Source: JBOFSQ01 sp051651625 (GTDB lineage: Bacteria > Planctomycetota > Planctomycetia > Pirellulales > Thermoguttaceae). Taken from it: a stretch of DNA of 64,000 bases. The notes under the pieces are model-generated. The model made no database searches and was not told where the DNA came from. It saw only the letters and a program-made list of their open reading frames with translations. Below, piece after piece: positions 25,341 to 33,144 of this stretch (position 1 is its first letter; the number at the start of each line of letters is the position of its first letter). The stretch lies in assembly GCA_051651625.1 (NCBI GenBank), contig JBOFSQ010000073.1, forward strand, positions 16,267-80,266, given 5' to 3'. The position numbers were made by a program, and so were the translations under genes.

Positions 25341-26570
25341 ATGAAATACATCATAATCATTCCCGATGGTTGTGCGGACGTGCCGCTTGAGTCGCTCGGT
25401 GGTAAGACGCCGATGCAGGCGGCGCATCTGCCAAATCTTGATTCACTTGCGGCGCGGGGCGTTGTTGGTCGCGCGTCGTTTTGTCCTGAAACGTTGGCAC
25501 CCGGCTCCGATGCGTGCAACTTGTCGATCTTGGGTTACGATCCGCAGCAGGTCTATTCGGGGCGTGCGCCGCTGGAGGCGGCGGCACTCGGAGTCGAACT
25601 CGGCGATGGCGACTGGGCACTCCGTTGCAACGCGGTTTGTGTCGAAGATGACGTGATGCAGTCGTTCTCGGCGGGGAACATTTCGACCGACGAATCGACC
25701 GCGATTCTCGAATCAGTCGGCACGTCGCTTGCGGCGAGTGTTGGTAAATCGCTGACGTTCATGCCGAGTGTTGGTTATCGCAATCTTGTCGTGTGGCGTG
25801 GCGACGGCGTTCCTGTTCCGCTATCGCCAGCGACGAAGACGTTTCCACCACACGATCTCACCGGTCAGCGAGTTGAATCGTTTCTGCCGCGCGGTGACGG
25901 TAGCGAGGTATTACGAACGCTGTTTGAGGAGAGCGGTCGTTTGCTTGCGTCGCATCCAGTCAACGTTGCGCGGCGTGCGGCTGGGAAGTTGCCGTGTACG
26001 CACCTCTGGTTTTGGGCGCAGGGAAAGCGTCCGGCGTTGCCGCTATTTGCGGAGCGATTCGGGATCGCACGCGGAGCGATGATTTCCGCTGTTGACCTGC
26101 TTCGTGGAATTGCAACGCTCATCGGTTGGAGCAACATTCGCGTCGCCGGTGCGACGGGAGATGTCCACACCGACTACGCCGCGAAGGGGCGCGCCGCAGC
26201 TCTTGCGATAGAAGACTACGACATCGTTTGCGTTCACATCGAAGCTCCCGACGAGGCGTCGCACGACGGCGACGCAGTTGCGAAAGTCACCGCACTGGAA
26301 CAGATCGACGCACTCACACTCCCGCCGATTTTAGACGCGCTTGCGAATCAGCGCGACTGGCGTATTCTCGTGACCCCCGATCATCTCACGCCGATCACGA
26401 CCAAAACTCACGCACACGGCCTTGTCCCGTGGCTCGTCGCGGGGAGCGATGTCGCGCCGTTGTCGCCGCAGGTTGTGTCATACGACGAAGTCGCCGCGAC
26501 AACTTCGCCGCACATCATCGCCGATGGCCACCGCCTTATGCAAATCTGGACATCGCCAAAGTTTTTTTGA
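25341..26570 (+). CDS. apgM: Cofactor-independent phosphoglycerate mutase, archaeal type
   Basis: A 409-residue member of the alkaline-phosphatase superfamily. The metal-binding Asp is in the N-terminal KYIIIIPDGCADVP, the family block in LGYDPQQVYSGRAPLEAA, and the late metal ligands in IEAPDEASHDGD and VTPDHLTPITTKTHAHG. Length and block order match the ApgM family, distinct from the longer GpmI. It interconverts 3- and 2-phosphoglycerate in glycolysis. I take the ATG at 25341 because MKYIIIIPDG is the normal N-terminus; an in-frame reading from 25290 would overlap the previous gene. The start has no clear ribosome binding site. The inverted-repeat element copy B starts 14 bp after the stop. 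Confidence 0.85.
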   Translation: MKYIIIIPDGCADVPLESLGGKTPMQAAHLPNLDSLAARGVVGRASFCPETLAPGSDACNLSILGYDPQQVYSGRAPLEAAALGVELGDGDWALRCNAVCVEDDVMQSFSAGNISTDESTAILESVGTSLAASVGKSLTFMPSVGYRNLVVWRGDGVPVPLSPATKTFPPHDLTGQRVESFLPRGDGSEVLRTLFEESGRLLASHPVNVARRAAGKLPCTHLWFWAQGKRPALPLFAERFGIARGAMISAVDLLRGIATLIGWSNIRVAGATGDVHTDYAAKGRAAALAIEDYDIVCVHIEAPDEASHDGDAVAKVTALEQIDALTLPPILDALANQRDWRILVTPDHLTPITTKTHAHGLVPWLVAGSDVAPLSPQVVSYDEVAATTSPHIIADGHRLMQIWTSPKFF

Positions 26571-26584
26571 CGTGTGGGTAAACA

Positions 26585-26725
26585 GACCTTGTTCGTAAAC
26601 ACCAAATTGAGGCGATTTGACAGTTCCGGTTCGGCATAGCCGAACCCTCCAGTTGTCATACGCCGCAGGCGTGGAGGGTTCGGCTATGCCGAACCGCTGT
26701 GCGGGTGCAAGTTTCCGAACAGGTC
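26585..26725. mobile_element. Miniature inverted-repeat element, copy B (141 bp)
   Basis: Same ends and core hairpin as copy A but inverted: GACCTTGTTCGTAAAC is at the left and GTTTCCGAACAGGTC at the right. It sits between the phosphoglycerate mutase stop and the promoter of the next gene. On both sides a TA or CA dinucleotide borders the ends; a target duplication is not evident. Confidence 0.8.
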
Positions 26726-26760
26726 TAGTGTAGTCCCCCCAGTCCCCCAAAAAAACCATC

Positions 26761-26789
26761 TTGAACTGATTTAGCCTTTTTGCTATACT
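26761..26789 (+). promoter_or_regulatory. Sigma-70-type promoter for the TPR protein gene
   Basis: TTGAAC at 26761-26766 and TATACT at 26784-26789 are separated by 17 bases, a near-consensus housekeeping promoter. Transcription would begin near 26796, about 38 bases before the preferred ATG. The -35 box lies 36 bases after the inverted-repeat element. Confidence 0.65.
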
Positions 26790-26833
26790 CCCGCATGGTC
26801 CGTACTCTTTGGACGCCATAGCGGGAGGAAATG

Positions 26834-29386
26834 ATGACTACAAAAAAAACGATGTTGGTACTGTCGCTGATGCTGGCGATGATGTCGGTTGCGTTTGGCG
26901 CGGACGATGCCGCCACGCAGCAACTCGCGCAGGCCAAGGCCGCATACGACGCGAAAAACGCGGTTCAAGCCGTTGCACTCTACTCCGATTTTCTCGGTAA
27001 GTTTCCAAACGATGCACGCGCCAGCGAGGCCCGATATTTTCTCGCCGAGTCGTACTTGCAAATGCAAGACTACGCAAACGCCGGCACGCAATACAAAACC
27101 CTCATGGACGCAAGCCCGACCAGCGAATACGGGCGGCTCGCACTCTTTCGGATCGGCGAAATCCCGTATCTGCTCGAAAAATACGATGTCGCAAAGTCTT
27201 TCCTAAAATCGTTTGTCGAACAGTTTCAGTACGATGCGTGCAACCGGTTCGCCATCTATTATCTCGGCGATATAGCGATGCAGCAAGGGAACGTCGATGA
27301 GGCCGCCTACTACTTCTCCGAGTGTATGCGACTCTTTCCAACCGGCGACCGTTTCGCCGACAGCAAACTCGGAATGGCGTGGGTAAAAGAACGTCAAAAC
27401 GACTTCGCCGGAGCCGACGCCATCTACAGCGAACTCACGTCAAACGCAACAAATCCCGTCGCCGAAGAGGCGTTGTGTCGCTGGGGAACTGTCCAGCACC
27501 AGCGCGGCGAAAACACCAAAGCTATCGAAACGCTCTCGTCGTTCATCGCACGTTATCCGGCGAGTTCGTGGAAACCGTACGCGCAGATGCAGCTTGCCGA
27601 AACGTACCGCGACGAAGGTCGATTCGCCGAGGCTCTCACGACGCTCCAAACAATCTCGCCGATCACAGACGAAGTTCGTCTCGTGCAAGCGTCGTGCTAC
27701 TTCGGACTTGGACGCGGCAGCGAAGCCGACGCGATCTTGCGCGTCGTCGAACAGAATCCGGCGTTCGCAGACGAAGCGGCACTCGTCCGCGCAGACGCAT
27801 CGTACACCGCGCAAGATTGGCGAGACGCTATCGCCCGTTACGAACGACTCCTGCAAACGCAGTACAATCCGGCTGCACAGCGAGTTACCGTTAACTACTT
27901 CACGAAGACGAGCGAAGGCGGTCTCAAACTGCTCGCCGACAACAAAGTGATGCGTGCCGCGCAGCGACTCGTACTCGCTTACGCCGCGTCGGGCGCGAAC
28001 GATCAGGCCATCGCGCTCTACACATCGCTCCGCAGTTACGCACGCGGTAACGCCGCGCGGCAGGCAGTCGTTGACGAGACGTACACACTTATCAGCAAGA
28101 TGATCTCGCCGTCACTTTTGACGCCGCCAAACTCTGGCAACGTTGCAACGTCGGGAAGCGATGAGGAAAAACTCCAGCGCGCGGCGCAGCGTTACGCACA
28201 ACAAGACTACAGTGGTGCCCTCGCAATAGTCGAACCGCTCCTAGGAATGCAGTATCTGACGATTCCAACGCCACGAATGACGATCAGTTACCAGCATCAA
28301 GGCGTCTCGACTGCGCCGCCGACAATCCCCGGAATGTCACCGATTCCGGTCGCCGTTGATCCAAACAAACTCACGCTCGCCTCGCTTCAGCAGGCGTGTT
28401 CGCTTCTCACACTTTGTTACGCGCTCAAGGGCGACGCCGTTCGTGCAAACGCCGCGATGGAGATGCTCAAGACGCGCGTTGCCGCTGGCGACAGCGTCGG
28501 CCAAGAGATCGTCCAGCAGACGCAACAACTTCTAACGCAAATCGTTGCGAAGTCGCCGGCAATGGCATCGACAACGCCGTCGCGCGGCGGACTTGTTCCG
28601 CTTTCACAAACTGGTATGCCGCCAACGAATCCAGCCGCATCACCGCCGCTCGATGGTGGCGACTACAGAAAAACTCTTCAGACGGCGCGAACGCTCGTCA
28701 AGAATCGCCAGTACGCGCAGGCCGATGCGATGCTCACGCAACTTTTGGCACAAGACGTTAGCGGCACAGTCGCCGCCGAAGCGACGTTTCTGCGTGCGGA
28801 GACGCTCGTCGCACTCAAGAAGACTGGCGAAGCGATACCGCTTTACGAATCGATATTGAAAGATTATCCGTCGTCGCGGCAGTGTCCCGATGCGCTTTGG
28901 GCACTCGGTACGCTCTACGAACGTCGCGGCGATTCGACAGCGGCGAGCGACTACTTCGCACGCATCGTTGAGGATTATTCCGACTTCGGTCAAATTGATG
29001 GTGCGCTTTACTACTTGGCGTGGAACGAGATTGAGAACGGTTCCGTTTCTCGCGCGACAAGTTATCTTCAGCGCATCGACCGCAATTATCCGCAAGGTGC
29101 GTACTGGAGCCACGCTGCGTGGACGATGGCGTGGCTTGCATATCGCAGTAAAAACAGCGAACAAGCCCGCCACTACATCGACAAAATCTTCGCTGCCACT
29201 CCCGACGAGTCGATCTATGATCGCGTACTTTACTTGAAGGGGCGGCTGGCGATGGAGAACCAGTCGTGGGCGATAGCGAACGCGGCGTTCCAAGAACTGC
29301 GTCGCGCGCGGCCCGACAGCCCACTCCGCGACGCCGCCGACCACGACATTTCAATCGTGCGAAGCACGAGTGCAAAACAGAGATAG
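26834..29386 (+). CDS. Exported tetratricopeptide-repeat protein
   Basis: An 850-residue protein. The second of two adjacent ATGs (26834) is better spaced from GGGAGG than the first (26831). The signal peptide ends near MMSVAFGADD. At least eight TPR-like helix pairs follow, with typical phrases such as AVALYSDFLGKFPNDARASE, AKAAYDAKNAVQAVALYSDF and AIPLYESILKDYPSS. These resemble the BamD/YbgF type, in which a residue pattern with a final P-N/S marks each repeat. Two proline-rich breaks, near residues 430-530 and 590-620, split the repeats into blocks. It is likely a periplasmic scaffold for envelope assembly or a partner for secreted proteins; no specific function can be claimed. Confidence 0.75.
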   Translation: MTTKKTMLVLSLMLAMMSVAFGADDAATQQLAQAKAAYDAKNAVQAVALYSDFLGKFPNDARASEARYFLAESYLQMQDYANAGTQYKTLMDASPTSEYGRLALFRIGEIPYLLEKYDVAKSFLKSFVEQFQYDACNRFAIYYLGDIAMQQGNVDEAAYYFSECMRLFPTGDRFADSKLGMAWVKERQNDFAGADAIYSELTSNATNPVAEEALCRWGTVQHQRGENTKAIETLSSFIARYPASSWKPYAQMQLAETYRDEGRFAEALTTLQTISPITDEVRLVQASCYFGLGRGSEADAILRVVEQNPAFADEAALVRADASYTAQDWRDAIARYERLLQTQYNPAAQRVTVNYFTKTSEGGLKLLADNKVMRAAQRLVLAYAASGANDQAIALYTSLRSYARGNAARQAVVDETYTLISKMISPSLLTPPNSGNVATSGSDEEKLQRAAQRYAQQDYSGALAIVEPLLGMQYLTIPTPRMTISYQHQGVSTAPPTIPGMSPIPVAVDPNKLTLASLQQACSLLTLCYALKGDAVRANAAMEMLKTRVAAGDSVGQEIVQQTQQLLTQIVAKSPAMASTTPSRGGLVPLSQTGMPPTNPAASPPLDGGDYRKTLQTARTLVKNRQYAQADAMLTQLLAQDVSGTVAAEATFLRAETLVALKKTGEAIPLYESILKDYPSSRQCPDALWALGTLYERRGDSTAASDYFARIVEDYSDFGQIDGALYYLAWNEIENGSVSRATSYLQRIDRNYPQGAYWSHAAWTMAWLAYRSKNSEQARHYIDKIFAATPDESIYDRVLYLKGRLAMENQSWAIANAAFQELRRARPDSPLRDAADHDISIVRSTSAKQR

Positions 29387-29388
29387 TA

Positions 29389-29527
29389 GACTCGTTTGGA
29401 AACTTGCACCCACGCAGCGGTTCGGCATAGCCGAACCCTCCAGTTGTCACGCCGCAGGCGTCTGGAGGGTTCGGCTATGCCGAACCAGAACTACGGTTGA
29501 TTGTCAATTCGCGCGGCGTTTGCGAGT
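29389..29527. mobile_element. Miniature inverted-repeat element, copy C (~139 bp, decayed right end)
   Basis: The left end GACTCGTTTGGAAAC and the core hairpin GGTTCGGCATAGCCGAACC...GGTTCGGCTATGCCGAACC are intact. The right end is degenerate, ending near GTTTGCGAGT. Two bases after the TPR gene stop. Confidence 0.7.
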
Positions 29528-29540
29528 ATGCAAACACCGT

Positions 29541-29565
29541 GCGACGGGTGTGTAAACCCGTCGCC
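29541..29565. repeat. Hairpin GCGACGGGTG...CCCGTCGC
   Basis: A short hairpin related to 1701-1733, between copy C of the inverted-repeat element and the FliM gene. Confidence 0.45.
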
Positions 29566-29606
29566 TACCTTTGGCGCACCATCACCATTCCACCACCCTC
29601 GTTCCT

Positions 29607-30713
29607 ATGTCCAGTGAAGTTTTGAGTCAAGACGAAGTTGAGAATCTTCTCAACATCATGGCGAAACCGGAGCCGAAGGCGTCGTCTGCGCTTCCAGACT
29701 TGAGTGAGATCGGTGGTTGGGGCGGGCTTCACAGCATCGGCCCTGCGCCGAACGCATCTTCGGGGACGCGCATCTTCGGGAGCGGTCACAAACGGGTTCA
29801 GCAGCTCAAGGTTACGCCTTACGACTTCAAGCGTCCCGAACGTGTCGGCAAAGACCAGATGAAGGCGTTGCAGACGCTTCACGAGGGGTTTGGTCGAAAG
29901 TTTGCTGCGGCACTTTCTGTGATTTTGCGATCAATCGTTGAGGTGAAACTTACTGGAGTTGATCAGTTAACTTACAGCGAGTTCATATTCAGTCTCGACA
30001 ATCCGACCTGTTTCAATCTGCTCCGCGCCGAACCGCTCGAAGGGAATTTGATTCTCGACATCAATCTTTCGATTCTCTTTCCGATGCTCGACCGTCTTCT
30101 TGGCGGCGGACGCGAGAAGATGGCACCGCTACGTCGTCAGCTTACGGGGATTGAGACACGTTTGGTCTCGCGGATTACGCAGCTTTTTCTCAACGAGATG
30201 AAGGTGGCGTGGGAGAACGTCGCTGATCTTGAACTCTCCGTTGTACAGACCGAGAGCAACCCGCAACTCATACAGATTGTCCCACCGAACGAGGTGGTTG
30301 TCGTCATTTGTTTTGAGGTAGCGATGGCGGAGACGCGCGGCATCATCAACTTGTGCATCCCCTACAATGCGTTTGAGCGGGTGAGTGCGAAGTTTTCGTC
30401 GAACAACTGGATGTCTTATGGCAACAGAAAACAGGCGACGCCGCAATCGATTAAGAAGCTGGGGAAGTCGATTCGCAACATGAAAGTGGAGATGAAGGTC
30501 AAACTCGCGCAGACGAAAATGGCCGTCCACGAACTGATCAATCTCCGCGTTGGCGACGTGATTTGTACCGAAAAAAACGTCGGCACACCGCTCCTTGTGA
30601 GTATCGAAGGAATCCCCAAATACTGGGCCAGACCGGGCGTCTACAAAGGTTTTCTCTCGATCCAAATCGAAGATGTCATCGACGATCCGACGGAAATTAT
30701 TGCGCAAGTGTAG
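29607..30713 (+). CDS. fliM: Flagellar motor switch protein FliM
   Basis: A 368-residue protein. The N-terminal LSQDEVENLLN corresponds to the CheY-P-binding segment. A Pro/Gly linker carries charged runs, then the middle domain (YDFKRPERVGKDQMKALQTL, LLGGGREK) and a C-terminal SpoA-type domain (LRVGDVICTEKNVGTPLLVS) that contacts FliN. It forms the cytoplasmic C-ring and relays the chemotaxis signal to the rotor. The ATG at 29607 opens the conserved MSSEVLSQDEVENLL. There is no good ribosome binding site. No other flagellar or chemotaxis gene lies in the window, so the protein is encoded apart from its partners. Confidence 0.9.
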   Translation: MSSEVLSQDEVENLLNIMAKPEPKASSALPDLSEIGGWGGLHSIGPAPNASSGTRIFGSGHKRVQQLKVTPYDFKRPERVGKDQMKALQTLHEGFGRKFAAALSVILRSIVEVKLTGVDQLTYSEFIFSLDNPTCFNLLRAEPLEGNLILDINLSILFPMLDRLLGGGREKMAPLRRQLTGIETRLVSRITQLFLNEMKVAWENVADLELSVVQTESNPQLIQIVPPNEVVVVICFEVAMAETRGIINLCIPYNAFERVSAKFSSNNWMSYGNRKQATPQSIKKLGKSIRNMKVEMKVKLAQTKMAVHELINLRVGDVICTEKNVGTPLLVSIEGIPKYWARPGVYKGFLSIQIEDVIDDPTEIIAQV

Positions 30714-30724
30714 ATGCCTGCGGC

Positions 30725-30788
30725 GAGTGAATAAGAACACGAAGCGTAAGCGAGTGCCCGAATCGGAGCGGGAAGCGTAAGCGAGTGA
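30725..30788. repeat. Two dispersed copies of the 31-bp repeat
   Basis: Two direct units with the CACGAAGCGTAAGCGAGTG core in the 115-base gap between fliM and the next gene. Confidence 0.7.
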
Positions 30789-30828
30789 TTGTTTTACATC
30801 AGAGACTAGAGAGAGTACACCGAGTTCA

Positions 30829-31677
30829 ATGCACAACATCACATCACTCAATCTGATTGGTGAGTCGATCAACGATTCCGTTCCATCTACGAAGTCGCTC
30901 TTCGACACCGACGACCGTGCGGGGCTTGCGGCACTTGCGGCGTCGCAGGAGGCGGGCGGTGCGGCGTATCTCGACGTAAACGTCGGGACGCGGAGTGCGG
31001 AATATATGGCGACTATTTGTCGTCTGGTGCAGGATGCGTCGCGGCTTCCGCTCTCGGTCGATTCGCCCGACGTTGCACTGGCCGAGTCGGGGTTGGCGGA
31101 GTGTCGCAGTGATCGTGGTAAGCCGATTCTCAATTCGATTTCGCTTCGTCGCTGCGAAATGTTTGAAATGTATCAGCGTTTTCCGTTTCGCCCGATCTTG
31201 CTGGCAACGGAGAGCGAGAGCGGCGGGTGTCACACGACGCAAGAAACATTCGAGGCCGCCGGACGACTTCTCGAACAAGCGTTGCGTGCGGGGGTGCCGC
31301 GTGAAGATTGCATCTTCGATCTTGGCATCGCCCCAATCGGTAGCGACGCCGACGGAAACCTCGCACGTCTTATGCAAACTCTGTCGATGATGCACACCGA
31401 CACACACTTTGCATCGACGCACCGTTCGGTCGGACTTTCAAACTTCACGGTGATGCTCCCTGCGAAGACGCGAAGTGGGAACCCCGTCAAAGGGCCGCTG
31501 GAGAGTGCATTTCTAACGCGAGCGGTTCCGCTTGGACTCGATCACGTCATCGGCTCTGTCAAACGAAACTACGCAATTCTCAACGACGGCGACGCCGCCC
31601 TCGCCTGTTTCGACGACTGCGTCCGCCTCGCCGGATTCGACGCAATCCTCCGCGTCAGAGATTTTTATGCGGGGTGA
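30829..31677 (+). CDS. Pterin-binding methyltransferase-like protein
   Basis: A 282-residue TIM-barrel protein of the pterin-binding family (MetH folate domain, AcsE, DHPS). Its signatures are NLIGESIND at the N-terminus, AYLDVNVGTRS after the first strands, PLSVDSPDVAL with the Asp used for pterin contact, ILNSIS, and CIFDLGIAPIGS with the family's DLG. The length matches stand-alone methyltetrahydrofolate:corrinoid methyltransferases rather than dihydropteroate synthase. It would move a methyl group between tetrahydrofolate and a corrinoid protein. No corrinoid protein or other one-carbon gene is next to it. Weak ribosome binding site before the ATG. Confidence 0.75.
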   Translation: MHNITSLNLIGESINDSVPSTKSLFDTDDRAGLAALAASQEAGGAAYLDVNVGTRSAEYMATICRLVQDASRLPLSVDSPDVALAESGLAECRSDRGKPILNSISLRRCEMFEMYQRFPFRPILLATESESGGCHTTQETFEAAGRLLEQALRAGVPREDCIFDLGIAPIGSDADGNLARLMQTLSMMHTDTHFASTHRSVGLSNFTVMLPAKTRSGNPVKGPLESAFLTRAVPLGLDHVIGSVKRNYAILNDGDAALACFDDCVRLAGFDAILRVRDFYAG

Positions 31678-31871
31678 AAAATTGTAAGCGTTCACGATTT
31701 GTACCCGTTACGGGTAGATTTGTAGGCTTCGCCCTCCGCAAGACCGCGGCCTCGATGGGCCGCTACCGTTTTGGTACGGGAAATTCAAACCGGATTGAGT
31801 ATGTTTCGTCATGCCACAAATAGAAAACGCGGGGACTTGGCGACACAAGCATACGCGGTATCATGTGAAAC

Positions 31872-33128
31872 ATGACCAAACAACGTTTTCAAAATACACT
31901 CTACACGAACGACAACCTTTTCATTCTCCACGGGATGAACAGCGAGACTGTCGATCTGATCTATCTCGATCCGCCGTTCAACTCGAAACGGATGTACTCC
32001 GCACCGGTTGGAAGCAAGTCTGCTGGCGTGAGTTTCAAAGATATGTGGACGTGGCAAGACGTTAACGAATACTATCTCGACACCATCGCAGTAAACTATC
32101 CTGCGCTCGTGAAATACATTGCCAGCGTCGGCGAGATTCACAGCAAAGCGATGATGGCGTACCTGACGTACATGGCGCAGCGTATCATCGAGATGCACCG
32201 CATTTTGAAGTCAACCGGTTCACTTTATCTACACTGCGATCCGACCGCGAGTCACTATCTCAAAGCGTTGCTTGACCTGATTTTTGGGAAGAACAACTTT
32301 CAAAACGAAATCGTTTGGTGTTACAGCGGACCTTCGGGTAGCACGAAAAAGTTTCCCGCCAAACACGACGTGATTCTTTTTTATCGCAAGAGTCCAGAGT
32401 TTATTTTTTGCGGTGATGCGGTTCGGGTTCCGTACAAAGCGTTGCACAGCGACAAGGGAAAACAGGCGAAAATTTGGGGAAAGAGCGGCACACTTCAAGA
32501 CCCAGCGACGCGCGAGGCGTATCTCGAACGAGGTAAGTTGCCATTTGATTGGTGGGACGACATTCCGTCCGGTGGACACATCTCTCCCAAAGAGCGCACC
32601 GGCTACCCGACGCAAAAACCTCTCGCGCTTTTGCATCGCATCGTGAAGGCGTCGTCAAACGAAGGCGACGTTGTGCTCGACCCGTTTTGCGGATGCGCGA
32701 CGACGTGCGTTGCGGCGCAGCAACTCGGCAGGAAATGGATCGGTATCGACATCGAAAAACAGGCGACGCACATCTTGGTCGAACGCTTGAGCGACGACGC
32801 CGGACTCTTCAAAGACTTCATCGCAACGAGCCAAGTTCCGAAACGCACCGACATCAAAGAGGTTGCGCCGTCGGAGTCGGTGAGAGTGCGGCTCTACAAA
32901 GAGCAAGATGGAAAGTGTCGTGCGTGCGGTGGCGACTTTGAACTTCGCAATCTCGAACTCGATCACATCATTCCGAAGTCGAAAGGCGGCGGCGACTACG
33001 TTGAGAATTATCAACTCTTGTGCGGCTCGTGTAACCGCATCAAAGGTGACAGACCGATGGAGTACCTGCGACTCAAGATCGAGACACGCGAAAAAATGAT
33101 GACGAACAAAATCGTGTTCGGTGAATAA
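31872..33128 (+). CDS. DNA methyltransferase fused to HNH nuclease domain
   Basis: A 418-residue protein with two recognisable parts. Residues ~20-300 are an N4/N6 amino-methyltransferase with motif order IV first (DPPFNSKRMY, Asp33) and motif I later (VLDPFCGCATTCVAA, Asp270), i.e. the beta class, with TRKP-like TGYPTQKPLALLHR between them. Residues ~345-395 are an HNH nuclease domain: CRACGGDFEL, catalytic LELDHIIPKSKGGG, and the second zinc knuckle LLCGSCNRIKGDR. The protein should methylate an A or C in a specific site; the HNH part may nick or cut the same site or unmodified DNA. No separate restriction gene or specificity subunit is adjacent. The next gene begins 16 bp after its stop. 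Confidence 0.85.
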   Translation: MTKQRFQNTLYTNDNLFILHGMNSETVDLIYLDPPFNSKRMYSAPVGSKSAGVSFKDMWTWQDVNEYYLDTIAVNYPALVKYIASVGEIHSKAMMAYLTYMAQRIIEMHRILKSTGSLYLHCDPTASHYLKALLDLIFGKNNFQNEIVWCYSGPSGSTKKFPAKHDVILFYRKSPEFIFCGDAVRVPYKALHSDKGKQAKIWGKSGTLQDPATREAYLERGKLPFDWWDDIPSGGHISPKERTGYPTQKPLALLHRIVKASSNEGDVVLDPFCGCATTCVAAQQLGRKWIGIDIEKQATHILVERLSDDAGLFKDFIATSQVPKRTDIKEVAPSESVRVRLYKEQDGKCRACGGDFELRNLELDHIIPKSKGGGDYVENYQLLCGSCNRIKGDRPMEYLRLKIETREKMMTNKIVFGE

Positions 33129-33144
33129 CCACAACAAAGATAAA

